Assembly (NCBI RefSeq): GCF_017916255.1
Contig: NZ_CP072827.1
Coordinates: 2,480,001 to 2,544,000 of the forward strand
Source: Streptomyces mobaraensis NBRC 13819 = DSM 40847
GTDB lineage: Bacteria > Actinomycetota > Actinomycetes > Streptomycetales > Streptomycetaceae
Length of the DNA stretch: 64,000 bases
Reading direction: 5' to 3'
The position numbers and the translations under genes are program-made. Positions within the stretch are counted from its first letter, which is position 1, and each line of letters opens with the position of its first letter. Of this stretch, positions 26,332 through 35,656 are shown one piece after another. Under the pieces are notes generated by a model. That model ran no database searches. It was not told the DNA's origin and was given only the letters and a program-made list of their open reading frames with translations.

Positions 26332-28434
26332 GTGCCTGCCGGAACAGTCCCCCGCCGAGCCGTACAGGCCGCGGCGCTACTCACGATGCTGGTGTCGTTC
26401 GTACTCCAGCTCGTGGGCGCGCTGCTGCCCAACGTGCCGCTCTTGATCGCCACCTCGGCGGCGGGCCTCGCGCTCGATCTCTATCTGCAGCACCGCGACC
26501 CCGGTCTGCTCGCCCTGCTCGGCAAGGTCCGGTTCGACGTCATGGTGCGGCAGCTGCTGCGCGACATGGTGATCATGCTGGGGCTGCTGCGGCTGCACGA
26601 CGACGGCTCGCTGCGCGACTACGCGCCGGTCTTCGTCGGCGTCGTCCTCTTCTACGCGGCCCACCTCGGCTGCCAGGCCGTCGCGATCCTGGTCCGCCGC
26701 TCGCGCACCCTGCCGTTCGTGACGCGCAACATCGACGCGTCCGGTCTGCACCTGACCGCCGCCCCGCCGCGCATCCTGGCCCGCCAGCACGGCCGCCGCC
26801 TGGTCCGCTTCGCCGTCCCGGCGACGCTCGGCCTGCTGGTCACCGTGGGCACCGGCAAGGCCGCCGGTGCCATGGCCGGCGTCGGCCTGGCCCTGGTCCT
26901 GGCCGCCGGCGGGCTGCTGTACCTGGCGAGCTGGCTGCGTCCGGCCAAGCGGATCGCCACCGACGAGCAGGCCATAGAGTGGCTCGACCGCTGGCTGGCC
27001 GAGTACCGGCCGACCGTCGGCATGTACTTCTCCGGCGGCACCAGCTCCGCCTACCAGGCGAACATGTGGCTCTCCACGCTCGCCCAGCTCGACGGCAAGC
27101 CGATCATCGTGCTGCGCGAGCGCTTCATGGTGAAGAAGATCGACGCGACCGACATCCCGATCGTCTGCATCCCCAAGGTCCACCACCTGATGGCCCTGGA
27201 GCAGTCGACCCTGAAGGTGCTGCTGCACCCGTCGAACTCCGGCAAGACCTCGCAGGTCCTGCGGATGCCGTCGATCAAGCACGCGTTCATCAACCACGGC
27301 GAGAGCGACAAGCTCTCCAGCTGCAACCCGTACTCCAAGGCGTACGACGAGATCTGGGTCGCCGGCCCGGCCGCGCGCGAGCGCTACCAGCTCGCCGACA
27401 TCGGCGTCGACGACCGGGACGTCGTCGAGGTCGGCCGCCCGCAGCTCGCCCCGATCCAGCCGTACGCGGGCGCCCCGACGCGCCCGTTCACCACCGTGCT
27501 GTACGCCCCCACCTGGGAGGGCTGGGACGGCAACCCGGGCAACACCTCGGTCATGCTGGCCGGCGAGAACATCGTCCGCGAGCTGCTCGCCGACCCCGCC
27601 GTCCGGCTGCTCTACAAGCCGCACCCGATGACCGGCTCCGTCGACCCCCGCGCGGGCGAGGCGAACCGCCGCATCAAGGACATGATCCGCGAGGCCAACG
27701 AGCGGCGTCAGGGCCCGCGCCCCGGCCCGGAGGCCGCCGCCGAGCTGGAGCGGCTCACCGCCGAACTCCAGGCGCTCACCACCAGCACCTTCCGCCCCAG
27801 CGTGGACGAGGCCGAGCGGATGCTCGTCCAGACCGCCCCCGAGCCGGGCCGGTCCGCGGCGGTCGAGGCCGCCACGGCCGCCTGGGAGGCGGCGTACTGG
27901 GCCTCGCTGCCCGAGTGGGAGCACCAGATCGTCACCGGCCCGCGGCCGGCGCTGTACAGCTGCTTCAACCAGGCCGACGTGCTGATCAGCGACGTCTCCA
28001 GCGTCGTCTCCGACTACCTGATCAGCGAGAAGCCGTACGCGGTGGCCAACACCAGCGGCATGAGCGAGGAGGAGTTCCTCGCGAACTTCCCGACCGTCAC
28101 CGCGGCCACCATCCTGACGCCCGACGCGTCCGGGGTCCGCGCGCTGCTCGCCGCGGTCCGCGACCCGCGCCTGGACCGCCTCGCCGAGGCCCGCGCCCAG
28201 CTCAAGGTCCAGCTCCTGGGCCCGTCCGACCCGCCGTCCCTGGTCCGCTTCAACCAGGCGGCCCTGGACCTGGCCCGCGCGGCGGACGAGCGCGCCGCGC
28301 GGGTCGCCGCTCGGGCGGCGGCGTCGGAGATCCCGGGCCAGCGGGAGGCGGCAGGCGCCGCTCTGCCGGACGACGGCGCGGCCCCCGCCGCTCCGGGTGG
28401 GGGCGACTGGTTCAGTCCCGCACAGGGGCGCTGA
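26332..28434 (+). CDS. CDP-glycerol glycerophosphotransferase-like membrane protein
   Basis: 700 residues from GTG 26332, with CAGGAG nine bases upstream. About six hydrophobic segments occupy residues 10-200, followed by a cytoplasmic TagF/TarF-like domain: GGTSSAYQANMW, IKHAFINHGESDKLSS, VGRPQL, VLYAPTWEGWDGN, LYKPHPMTG and DVLISDVSSVVSDYL, where the HGES-type, KPHP and SD(V)SS elements match glycerophosphotransferases of teichoic-acid synthesis. I infer transfer of a polyol phosphate or related unit to a lipid-linked wall polymer. A linker of about 90 residues (ERRQGPRPGPEAAAE onward) is inserted in the domain. It ends converging on obg. Confidence 0.82.
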   Translation: MPAGTVPRRAVQAAALLTMLVSFVLQLVGALLPNVPLLIATSAAGLALDLYLQHRDPGLLALLGKVRFDVMVRQLLRDMVIMLGLLRLHDDGSLRDYAPVFVGVVLFYAAHLGCQAVAILVRRSRTLPFVTRNIDASGLHLTAAPPRILARQHGRRLVRFAVPATLGLLVTVGTGKAAGAMAGVGLALVLAAGGLLYLASWLRPAKRIATDEQAIEWLDRWLAEYRPTVGMYFSGGTSSAYQANMWLSTLAQLDGKPIIVLRERFMVKKIDATDIPIVCIPKVHHLMALEQSTLKVLLHPSNSGKTSQVLRMPSIKHAFINHGESDKLSSCNPYSKAYDEIWVAGPAARERYQLADIGVDDRDVVEVGRPQLAPIQPYAGAPTRPFTTVLYAPTWEGWDGNPGNTSVMLAGENIVRELLADPAVRLLYKPHPMTGSVDPRAGEANRRIKDMIREANERRQGPRPGPEAAAELERLTAELQALTTSTFRPSVDEAERMLVQTAPEPGRSAAVEAATAAWEAAYWASLPEWEHQIVTGPRPALYSCFNQADVLISDVSSVVSDYLISEKPYAVANTSGMSEEEFLANFPTVTAATILTPDASGVRALLAAVRDPRLDRLAEARAQLKVQLLGPSDPPSLVRFNQAALDLARAADERAARVAARAAASEIPGQREAAGAALPDDGAAPAAPGGGDWFSPAQGR

Positions 28435-28440
28435 CGCGGT

Positions 28441-28737
28441 TTCCGCGCGAAGCGCGGAGGGCGGGTTCGGGGTTTGTGCCCCGGGCCCGCCCTTTCGCCG
28501 TTTCTGCGGGGAGTGCCCCGCGCCCCCGAAACCACGCTCCGCGCGGTTGTCCTCAAACTCCCCCAGAGGGGGCACCCCCAACGGGCTGAATTCAGCCCGT
28601 TGGGGGTGCCCCCTCTGGGGGAGTTTGAGGACGAGCGGCGAAGCCGCGACAGCGGGGTCTGGGGCGGCAGCCCCAGGAAACGGCGAAGGGGCGGGACCGG
28701 GGCACCACACCCCAGTCCCGCCCCCGCGCAGGGCGCC
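28441..28737. repeat. Full copy (R2) of the recurring intergenic inverted-repeat element
   Basis: Fills the gap between two convergent genes. Nested inverted modules from outside in: GCCCGCCCTTTCGCCGTTTC pairing with GAAACGGCGAAGGGGCGGG; GGGGAGTGCCCC opposite GGGGCGGCAGCCCC; CGCTCCGCGCG and GCGGCGAAGCCGCG side stems; and a central palindrome (28549-28632). Probably acts as a two-way terminator; function inferred. Confidence 0.8.
28549..28632. repeat. Perfect 84-bp palindrome at the centre of R2
   Basis: Two 42-bp arms, checked base by base, are exact reverse complements with no spacer; the centre is GAATTC. The arms read outward GTCCTCAAACTCCCCCAGAG and so on. In the copy at 55558 only the left arm has this long form, while the right arm is the short canonical version. 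Confidence 0.97.
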
Positions 28738-28738
28738 C

Positions 28739-30178
28739 CTACGCGAACGGGTCGAACCCCCGATACTCCTGCTCCGCCTCGTCCCGCTCGGCCTGCCGGT
28801 CCCGCCGCCGCTGCGCCGCCGGCCGCGGCGCCTCCATCCGGTGGTCCTCGCCACGCCGACCGAGCATCTCCGCACCGGCCGCCATCGTCGGCTCCCAGTC
28901 GAAGACGACCGCGTCGTCCTCGGAGCCGATGGCGACGCCGTCGCCCGCGCGGGCACCGGCCTTCATCAGCTCCTCCTCGACGCCGAGGCGGTTGAGGCGA
29001 TCGGCCAGGTAGCCGACGGCCTCGTCGTTGTTGAAGTCGGTCTGCCGCACCCAGCGCTCCGGCTTCTCGCCGCGCACCCGGTAGATGCCGTCGTCCTCCA
29101 GCGTGACGGTGAAGCCCGCGTCGTCCACGGCCTTGGGCCGGATGACGATGCGCGTCGCCTCCTCCTTCGGCTTGGCGGCGCGCGCCTCGGCGACGATGCC
29201 GGCGAGCGCGAAGGACAGCTCCTTCAGGCCCTGCCGGGAGACGGCCGACACCTCGAAGACGCGCAGGCCGCGGGCCTCCAGGTCGGGGCGGATCATGTCG
29301 GCGAGGTCCTGGCCGTCGGGGATGTCGACCTTGTTGAGGACGACGATCCGCGGCCGGTTCTCCAGACCGCCGTACTCCTTGAGCTCCGCCTCGATGACGT
29401 CGAGGTCGCTCAGCGGGTCGCGCTCGGACTCCAGCGTCGCCGTGTCCAGCACATGCACAAGCACCGAGCAGCGCTCGACGTGCCGCAGGAACTCCAGGCC
29501 CAGCCCCTTGCCCTGGCTGGCGCCGGGGATGAGACCGGGGACGTCGGCGATGGTGTAGACGGTCGAGCCGGCCGTCACGACGCCGAGGTTGGGGACGAGC
29601 GTGGTGAACGGGTAGTCGGCGATCTTGGGCTTCGCGGCGGAGAGCACCGAGATCAGCGAGGACTTGCCGGCGCTCGGGTAGCCGACGAGGGCCACGTCGG
29701 CGACGGTCTTCAGCTCCAGGACGATGTCCTGCGCGTCACCGGGCTCGCCGAGCAGCGCGAAGCCGGGCGCCTTGCGGCGGGCCGAGGCGAGCGCCGCGTT
29801 GCCGAGGCCGCCGCGGCCGCCCTGGGCGGCGATGAAGGTGGTGCCCTGGCCGACGAGGTCCGCGAGCACGTTCCCGCGCTTGTCGAGCACGACGGTGCCG
29901 TCCGGCACCGCCAGGACCAGGTCCTGGCCGTCCTTGCCGGAGCGGTTGCCGCCCTCGCCGGGCTTGCCGTTGGTGGCCTTGCGGTGCGGGCTGTGGTGGT
30001 AGTCCAGCAGCGTGGTGACGGACTGGTCGACGACCAGGATCACGTCGCCGCCGCGACCGCCGTTGCCGCCGTCCGGGCCGCCGAGCGGCTTGAACTTCTC
30101 ACGGTGCACGGAGGCGCAGCCATGGCCTCCGTTACCCGCGGCGACATGCAGCTCGACGCGGTCCACGAAGGTGGTCAT
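28739..30178 (-). CDS. obg: GTPase Obg
   Basis: 479 residues. An N-terminal Obg glycine-rich domain (about 1-158, with [17 protein letters not shown] runs) precedes a G domain (160-330) with G1 GYPSAGKSS, switch region [13 protein letters not shown]3 DVPG and G4 NKVD. The C-terminal OCT domain (about 345-430) and an acidic/basic Gln/Arg-rich tail ending EYRGFDPFA complete it. Obg is an essential ribosome-associated GTPase; in Streptomyces it was reported to influence the onset of aerial mycelium formation. It follows rplU-rpmA, the common bacterial order, with a long hairpin between rpmA and obg. Confidence 0.97.
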   Translation of the reverse strand: MTTFVDRVELHVAAGNGGHGCASVHREKFKPLGGPDGGNGGRGGDVILVVDQSVTTLLDYHHSPHRKATNGKPGEGGNRSGKDGQDLVLAVPDGTVVLDKRGNVLADLVGQGTTFIAAQGGRGGLGNAALASARRKAPGFALLGEPGDAQDIVLELKTVADVALVGYPSAGKSSLISVLSAAKPKIADYPFTTLVPNLGVVTAGSTVYTIADVPGLIPGASQGKGLGLEFLRHVERCSVLVHVLDTATLESERDPLSDLDVIEAELKEYGGLENRPRIVVLNKVDIPDGQDLADMIRPDLEARGLRVFEVSAVSRQGLKELSFALAGIVAEARAAKPKEEATRIVIRPKAVDDAGFTVTLEDDGIYRVRGEKPERWVRQTDFNNDEAVGYLADRLNRLGVEEELMKAGARAGDGVAIGSEDDAVVFDWEPTMAAGAEMLGRRGEDHRMEAPRPAAQRRRDRQAERDEAEQEYRGFDPFA

Positions 30179-30225
30179 AGCGGGGTGCCTCCGATACGTA
30201 GGTGGGGATTTGTCTGTTGTAACGC

Positions 30226-30275
30226 AGCGAGGGCGGACCCGCTTCCCCGCAGGGGAAGGGAGGTCCGCCCTCGCT
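30226..30275 (-). terminator. Large two-tier hairpin between rpmA and obg
   Basis: Outer arms of 14 bp (AGCGAGGGCGGACC and its complement) pair perfectly, and an inner CTTCCCC/GGGGAAG stem pairs within. No long T-run follows on the minus strand, so it may be a partial terminator setting the ribosomal-protein to obg ratio or an RNA processing site. Confidence 0.65.
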
Positions 30276-30306
30276 GTATCGCTCTACGGAAACCGTGATC
30301 GGAAGA

Positions 30307-30561
30307 TCAGGCGACCGGAACGATGTTGACGACCTTGCGGCCACGGTGCGTGCCGAACTGCACCGCACCGGCGTTCAGCGCGAACAGGGTGTCGTCGCCA
30401 CCGCGACCGACACCGGCACCCGGGTGGAAGTGGGTGCCGCGCTGGCGGACCAGGATCTCACCGGCGCTGACGACCTGACCGCCGAAGCGCTTCACGCCGA
30501 GCCGCTGAGCGTTGGAGTCGCGACCGTTCCGGGTGGACGATGCGCCCTTCTTGTGTGCCAT
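30307..30561 (-). CDS. rpmA: 50S ribosomal protein L27
   Basis: 84 residues, the usual length. Starts [16 protein letters not shown] with no cleavable extension before the conserved Ala-His-Lys-Lys N-terminus that reaches the peptidyl-transferase centre. Other conserved stretches are [19 protein letters not shown] and [16 protein letters not shown]. It lies 14 nt after rplU in the same operon. Confidence 0.98.
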   Translation of the reverse strand: MAHKKGASSTRNGRDSNAQRLGVKRFGGQVVSAGEILVRQRGTHFHPGAGVGRGGDDTLFALNAGAVQFGTHRGRKVVNIVPVA

Positions 30562-30575
30562 GTCTCCTCAGTCCC

Positions 30576-30896
30576 TTACTTCGCGGCCGTCGGGATGCCG
30601 GTGATCTTCAGCGCGGTGTACTGCTGGCGGTGACCAATCCGCTTGCGGTAACCGGTCTTGTTCTTGTACTTCAGGATGTCGATCTTGGCACCCTTGTGGT
30701 GGTCCACGATCTCGGCCTGAACCTTGATGCCCGCCAGGACCCACGGGTCGCTGGTGACGGACTCGCCGTCGACGACGAGCAGCGTCGAGAGCTCGACCTG
30801 GTCGCCCACCTTGCCGTCGGAAATCTTGTCAACCTCGACGATGTCGCCGACAGCAACCTTGTGCTGACGACCACCGCTACGCACGACTGCGTACAC
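30576..30896 (-). CDS. rplU: 50S ribosomal protein L21
   Basis: 106 residues from GTG 30896 ([14 protein letters not shown]), the length I expect for Streptomyces L21. Signature stretches are [27 protein letters not shown] and [15 protein letters not shown]. The first gene of rplU-rpmA. A canonical promoter lies about 150 nt upstream, leaving a structured untranslated leader of about 140 nt that holds two hairpins (GGGCTCCGCCC and CCCGGTCCGCCGGG types), a plausible place for autogenous control. Confidence 0.97.
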   Translation of the reverse strand: MYAVVRSGGRQHKVAVGDIVEVDKISDGKVGDQVELSTLLVVDGESVTSDPWVLAGIKVQAEIVDHHKGAKIDILKYKNKTGYRKRIGHRQQYTALKITGIPTAAK

Positions 30897-31042
30897 GCGG
30901 ATCTCACTCTCGCTAGTAATCGGGACCTCTGATGCCAGCCGCTCAGACGGGCGGAGCCCGTGCTGTCCGAGTGGACGAGCGGCCTCTCCCGGCGGACCGG
31001 GAGGGATTTGCTCAGGGGTAGGCGTACAGACGCCGAATGGCA

Positions 31043-31071
31043 AGGTTACGGGCCCCCGGGCAAGGGGTCAA
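31043..31071 (-). promoter_or_regulatory. Promoter of rplU-rpmA
   Basis: TTGACC, exactly 17 nt, TAACCT on the minus strand: the best sigma-70/HrdB-type promoter in the window. It starts a few bases from the repeat element R3 that follows rne. Confidence 0.78.
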
Positions 31072-31085
31072 ACCGGGCCCCACTC

Positions 31086-31205
31086 AGCCGGTTCGGCGCT
31101 TGAGGACAACCGCGCGGAGCGCGGTTTCGGGGGCGCGGGGGCAGAGCCCCTGCGAGAAACGGCGAAAGGGCGGGACAGGGGCAACCCCCATCCCGCCCTT
31201 CCAGG
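31086..31205. repeat. Half copy (R3) of the inverted-repeat element, after rne
   Basis: Reads CGGCGCTTGAGGACAACCGC, a CGCGGAGCGCGG stem, GGGGGCAGAGCCCC, and GAAACGGCGAAAGGGCGGGAC. This is the reverse complement of the left half of R2 and lacks the other half. It starts nine bases past the rne stop, consistent with use as its transcription end. Confidence 0.75.
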
Positions 31206-31213
31206 GCGAACCC

Positions 31214-34200
31214 TTACTCCTCCGAAGCCTCCGAGGCCGCGGCCTTCTTGGCCGGCGCCTTCTTCGCGGCGGTCTTCTTCGTGGCCGCCTTCTTCGTCGT
31301 AGCCGCCTTCTTCGCGGTAGTCGACTTGGCAGCAGTCTTCTTGGCCACAGCCTTCTTGGCAGTGGTCGTCTTCTTCGCGGCGGCCGCCTTCTTGGTGGTG
31401 GCCTTCTTGGCGGCCGTCTTACGGGCCGTCTTCTTGACCGGAGCCGCCTCGGGCTCCTCCACCACCGTCTCGTCGGCCGCCTCCGGCGTCTCCGGCGTCA
31501 CCAGAGCCTCGGCGGTCTCGGCCACCGCGGACGGCTGGACGGCCTCCGGAGCGGTCTCGACCGCCGCGGGGGCGGTGACGACGACCACGGCCGCCTCCTC
31601 GGCACCCGCGGGCGGCCCCGCCGGAGCGGTGACCTTCCGGGTGGCACGACGGCGCGGACGGGCCGGAGCGGGCTCCGGCTCGACGACGGGCTCGACGACG
31701 GGCTCGACGACGGGCTCGGCGACCGGCTCCGCCACCGGCTCGGCGGCGACCTCAGCGACCGGCTCGGCAGCGGCCTCCGCCACCGGCTCCACGACCGGCT
31801 CGGCGACCGGCTCCACGACGACCTCCGCCTCGGCCCGCTCGGCCTCCGCGGCCCGCTCCGCACGCGCGGCCCGCTTCGGCGCTCCCGCCGGCGCGGACGC
31901 CTTGCGGGTCGCCCGGCGACGGCCACGGCCGCCTCGGGACGCCGCCGCGGCCTCCGCCTCGGCCGGGCTGGAGAACCACTCGTCCTCGCCGCCGCCGACC
32001 GACGGCACCAGCTCCGCCTCGGTCACCGGGGCCGGCTCCAGCTCGGGCGCGGAAGGCGCCTCAAGCGTCTCCTCGGCGGACTCGGCGGGCTCAATGGGCT
32101 CAGCGGACTCGGCGGTCTCCACCGACTCCACGGCCTCCGGAGCCCCAGCGCCCTTGCCGCCGCCCCGCTTCTTGCCGCGCTTGCCGCCGCCCCCGCCGCC
32201 GACCGACGTCGGCTGGTCCATGTGGACGATCACGCCACGGCCGTTGCAGTGGACACACGACTCGGAGAAGGACTCCAGCAGCCCCTGCCCGACCCGCTTG
32301 CGGGTCATCTGCACCAGGCCCAGCGAGGTCACCTCGGCGACCTGGTGCTTCGTCCGGTCCCGGCCCAGGCACTCCAGCAGGCGCCGCAGCACCAGGTCCC
32401 GGTTGGACTCCAGCACCATGTCGATGAAGTCGATCACGATGATGCCGCCGAGGTCGCGCAGCCGCAGCTGGCGCACGATCTCCTCGGCCGCCTCCAGGTT
32501 GTTCCTGGTGACCGTCTCCTCCAGGTTGCCGCCCTGGCCGGTGAACTTGCCGGTGTTGACGTCGACGACGACCATCGCCTCGGTCCGGTCGATGACGAGC
32601 GAACCGCCGCTCGGCAGCCACACCTTGCGGTCCAGCGCCTTCATCAGCTGCTCGTCGATCCGGTACGTGGCGAAGACGTCGACGTCCGACGTCCACTTCT
32701 GCAGCCGGTCCACCAGGTCGGGCGCGACGTGCGAGACGTACCCGTGGATGGTCTCCCAGGCGCCCTCGCCGCTGACGATGACCTTGGAGAAGTCCTCGTT
32801 GAAGATGTCGCGGACCACCCGGACGGTCATGTCCGGCTCGCCGTACAGCAGGCTCGGCGAGCTGGTGGAGATCATCTTGGACTTCTTCTGGATGTCCTCC
32901 CACTGCGCCTGCAGCCGCTCGACGTCCCGGCGCAGCTCGTCCTCGCTCGCGCCCTCGGCCGCGGTGCGCACGATGACGCCGGCGTCCTCGGGGACGATCT
33001 TCTTGAGGATCTGCTTCAGGCGCGCCCGCTCGGTGTCGGGCAGCTTCCGGCTGATGCCGGTCATCGAGCCCTCGGGCACGTACACCAGGTAGCGGCCGGG
33101 CAGCGAGACCTGGCTGGTCAGGCGGGCGCCCTTGTGGCCGATCGGGTCCTTGGTGACCTGGACGAGCACGGACTGGCCGGACTTCAGCGCGGACTCGATG
33201 CGGCGCGGGCCGTTGCCCATGCCGAGCGCGTCGAAGTTGACCTCGCCCGCGTAGAGCACGGCGTTGCGGCCCTTGCCGATGTCGACGAACGCGGCCTCCA
33301 TCGACGGCAGCACGTTCTGGACCTTGCCCAGGTAGACGTTGCCGACGTAGCTGGTGGCCTGCTCCTTGTTGACGAAGTGCTCGACGAGGACGTTGTCCTC
33401 CAGCACGCCGATCTGCGTCCGATCGCCGTTCTGGCGGACGACCATGACGCGCTCGACGGCCTCGCGGCGCGCCAGGAACTCGGCCTCGGTGATGATCGGC
33501 ACCCGGCGGCGGCCCTGCTCGCGGCCCTCGCGGCGGCGCTGCTTCTTGGCCTCCATACGGGTCGAGCCCTTGATGGACTGGACCTCGTCGAAGCCGGTGC
33601 CGCCCTCCTTGAGGCGGTCGCGCGGCTCACGGACCTTGACGACGGTGCGCTCCGGGTCGTCGGTGCCGTTCGCCTCCTCCATCGCCTCGCCGGACCGGCG
33701 GCGGCGACGGCGGCGACGCCGGCTGCCCGCGGTCGCGGAACCGCCGGGCTCGGCACCGGACTCCTCGGCCTCGGCGCCCTCGTCGTCGGCCTGCTCGGCC
33801 CCCTCGGCCTCCTCGGCCTCTTCCGGCTCCTCGCCCTCGGTCTCGACGTCCGCGGCCTCGCCGCGGCGACGGCGACGGCCGCCCCGGCGACGACGGCGCG
33901 AGGGACGCTCGCCCTGCTCCTCGTCCTCGGCAGCGCCCTCGGCGGCCTCGATCTCCTCGGCCTCCGTGGCCTCGGGCTCACCGGCGGTCACGACGGCCTG
34001 GGCGACCTCGGGGGCCTCGGCGGGCTCGCCCCGACGGCGCCGGCGGCGACGGCCGGACGTCGCGGGCTCCGCCTGCTCCGTCTCCTCCGCCGCGGGCTCC
34101 TCGACGGTCCGCTCCTCGGCCGCGTACGCGGCGGCGGCGGACTCCGGCGTCTGGAACATCGGCTCGGTGAAGACCGGGGCCTGGAACACGGCGGTCGGCG

Positions 34201-35437
34201 GACGCACCGCGCGGCGCCGCGTACGGCCCGGGGCGGCCTCCTCGACCGGCGCGGCGGCCTCGGCGGCGGCCTGCTGCTCGGTCTCGGCGCTCACGGCACG
34301 GCGGCGCGTACGGCGGGCCCGCGGCTCCTCCTCGGCGGCGGCCGACTCGACGGCGGGCGCCTCCGCGCCCTCGACGGCACCGGCCCGACGGCGGGAGCGG
34401 CGGGCCCGCGGCTCCTCGGCCACGGGCTCGGCGGCCTCGGCGACCGGCTCCGGCGCGGCCTCGGCGGCGGCGCTGCCGGCCGCACGGGTCACCCGGCGAC
34501 GGGACCGCGCCGGACGCGCCGGCTCGACGGGCGCCTCGACGGCCTCCGCCGGCTCCTCGGCCTCGACTGCTTCTTCGGCCTCTTCCGGCTCTTCCAGCTC
34601 TTCCGACTCCTCGACCTCGTCCTCGACCGGGGCGGCGGGCGCGGCGACCGGACGGACCGCGCGGCGGCGCGCACGCGGCGGCGCGGCGGGCGCGGCCTCC
34701 TCAACGGACCCGACGGACTCGACGGCCTCGGCGGCGGGCGCGGCGGCCGGGTCGGCGATCACGCCGGCCTCGGCCGCGGCACGCGGCGGACCCGCCGGAG
34801 CGCCGGCCCGACGGACCGCGCGACGACGCGGACGCGCCGGGGCCTCCGCCTCGGCGGCGGGCGCGGGCGCTGCCTCGGGCTCGGCGGTCGGCTCGGCCGC
34901 CGTGGACGCCTCGCCCGTGCTCACGACGGGGCTGGTGGCCTTGCGGACGGCACGCCGGCGCGGACGCGCGGGAGCGGCGGGCGCCTCGGCGGCGGTCTCG
35001 GCGGGGGTACCCGCGTCGGCACTCGCTTCGGCGGCGGGCTGCTGGGCGGCGCCCTCGGCCGGGCCCCCGGACTTGCGGACGGCACGGCGGCGCGGGCGCG
35101 CCGGAGTGGCGGGCGCCTCGGTGGGAGCGGTGGTCTCGGCCGCCGCCTCGGCGGGCGGCGTGGAGGTGGCGCGGGCCGCGCGGCGGCGGGAGCGCGCCGG
35201 AGCGGCCGCCTCAGGGGCCTCGGGCGCGTCATGCGCCTCGGACGCCGGGGAGGCGTCGGCGGTGGCCCCGGTCACCGGCGGGCCGGCCGGGCGGGAGGCC
35301 ACCCGGCGACGGCGGCGCGGCGGCAGCGTGTCGCTGGGGCTCCCGGTCGCGCCGGCGGCGGCCGGCGCGGGGGTGGTGTCGTTCCCGGGCGCGTCGTGCG
35401 CGTTCCCGGATTCCATGGGCTCAGTGGGTTCGAGCAT
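31214..35437 (-). CDS. rne: Ribonuclease E/G family endoribonuclease (RNase ES type)
   Basis: 1407 residues from ATG 35437 (MLEPTEPMES; GGGAG upstream). Cuts single-stranded AU-rich RNA in mRNA decay and rRNA maturation. The catalytic core is central: S1-like domain (about 680-790, GNVYLGKVQNVLP), metal-binding Asp in VVVDVNTGKF near 957 and IIVIDFIDM near 1000, and the Zn-link CVHCNGRG near 1058. Long arms flank it. The N-terminal arm has about 13 arginine clusters (ARPRRRAVRK-like) in Ala/Glu/Pro-rich DNA; the C-terminal arm has two more and ends in a Lys/Ala-rich histone-H1-like tail (KKTARKTAAKKATTKK). This arrangement differs from E. coli RNase E. Confidence 0.95.
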   Translation of the reverse strand: MLEPTEPMESGNAHDAPGNDTTPAPAAAGATGSPSDTLPPRRRRRVASRPAGPPVTGATADASPASEAHDAPEAPEAAAPARSRRRAARATSTPPAEAAAETTAPTEAPATPARPRRRAVRKSGGPAEGAAQQPAAEASADAGTPAETAAEAPAAPARPRRRAVRKATSPVVSTGEASTAAEPTAEPEAAPAPAAEAEAPARPRRRAVRRAGAPAGPPRAAAEAGVIADPAAAPAAEAVESVGSVEEAAPAAPPRARRRAVRPVAAPAAPVEDEVEESEELEEPEEAEEAVEAEEPAEAVEAPVEPARPARSRRRVTRAAGSAAAEAAPEPVAEAAEPVAEEPRARRSRRRAGAVEGAEAPAVESAAAEEEPRARRTRRRAVSAETEQQAAAEAAAPVEEAAPGRTRRRAVRPPTAVFQAPVFTEPMFQTPESAAAAYAAEERTVEEPAAEETEQAEPATSGRRRRRRRGEPAEAPEVAQAVVTAGEPEATEAEEIEAAEGAAEDEEQGERPSRRRRRGGRRRRRGEAADVETEGEEPEEAEEAEGAEQADDEGAEAEESGAEPGGSATAGSRRRRRRRRRSGEAMEEANGTDDPERTVVKVREPRDRLKEGGTGFDEVQSIKGSTRMEAKKQRRREGREQGRRRVPIITEAEFLARREAVERVMVVRQNGDRTQIGVLEDNVLVEHFVNKEQATSYVGNVYLGKVQNVLPSMEAAFVDIGKGRNAVLYAGEVNFDALGMGNGPRRIESALKSGQSVLVQVTKDPIGHKGARLTSQVSLPGRYLVYVPEGSMTGISRKLPDTERARLKQILKKIVPEDAGVIVRTAAEGASEDELRRDVERLQAQWEDIQKKSKMISTSSPSLLYGEPDMTVRVVRDIFNEDFSKVIVSGEGAWETIHGYVSHVAPDLVDRLQKWTSDVDVFATYRIDEQLMKALDRKVWLPSGGSLVIDRTEAMVVVDVNTGKFTGQGGNLEETVTRNNLEAAEEIVRQLRLRDLGGIIVIDFIDMVLESNRDLVLRRLLECLGRDRTKHQVAEVTSLGLVQMTRKRVGQGLLESFSESCVHCNGRGVIVHMDQPTSVGGGGGGKRGKKRGGGKGAGAPEAVESVETAESAEPIEPAESAEETLEAPSAPELEPAPVTEAELVPSVGGGEDEWFSSPAEAEAAAASRGGRGRRRATRKASAPAGAPKRAARAERAAEAERAEAEVVVEPVAEPVVEPVAEAAAEPVAEVAAEPVAEPVAEPVVEPVVEPVVEPEPAPARPRRRATRKVTAPAGPPAGAEEAAVVVVTAPAAVETAPEAVQPSAVAETAEALVTPETPEAADETVVEEPEAAPVKKTARKTAAKKATTKKAAAAKKTTTAKKAVAKKTAAKSTTAKKAATTKKAATKKTAAKKAPAKKAAASEASEE

Positions 35438-35656
35438 GCGGGCGGTTCTCCCGTCACGCTCCCGGGCGCCGCGCCGGATTCCGGCCCGCCGGCCCGCGTG
35501 ATGTGCGCGGTACCGCCGTCCGGGGCGCGGTCGCCGCACGGGAGCTGTCGTCTCGCTCGCCGGGTCCGATCTGCGGCACCGGCGAAAGTCTCCTGGTCAA
35601 TGCGCCGTACCGGACCGGGGAGGCTCCCTGGTGCACCGGCGGCGCGCGACGCGTCC

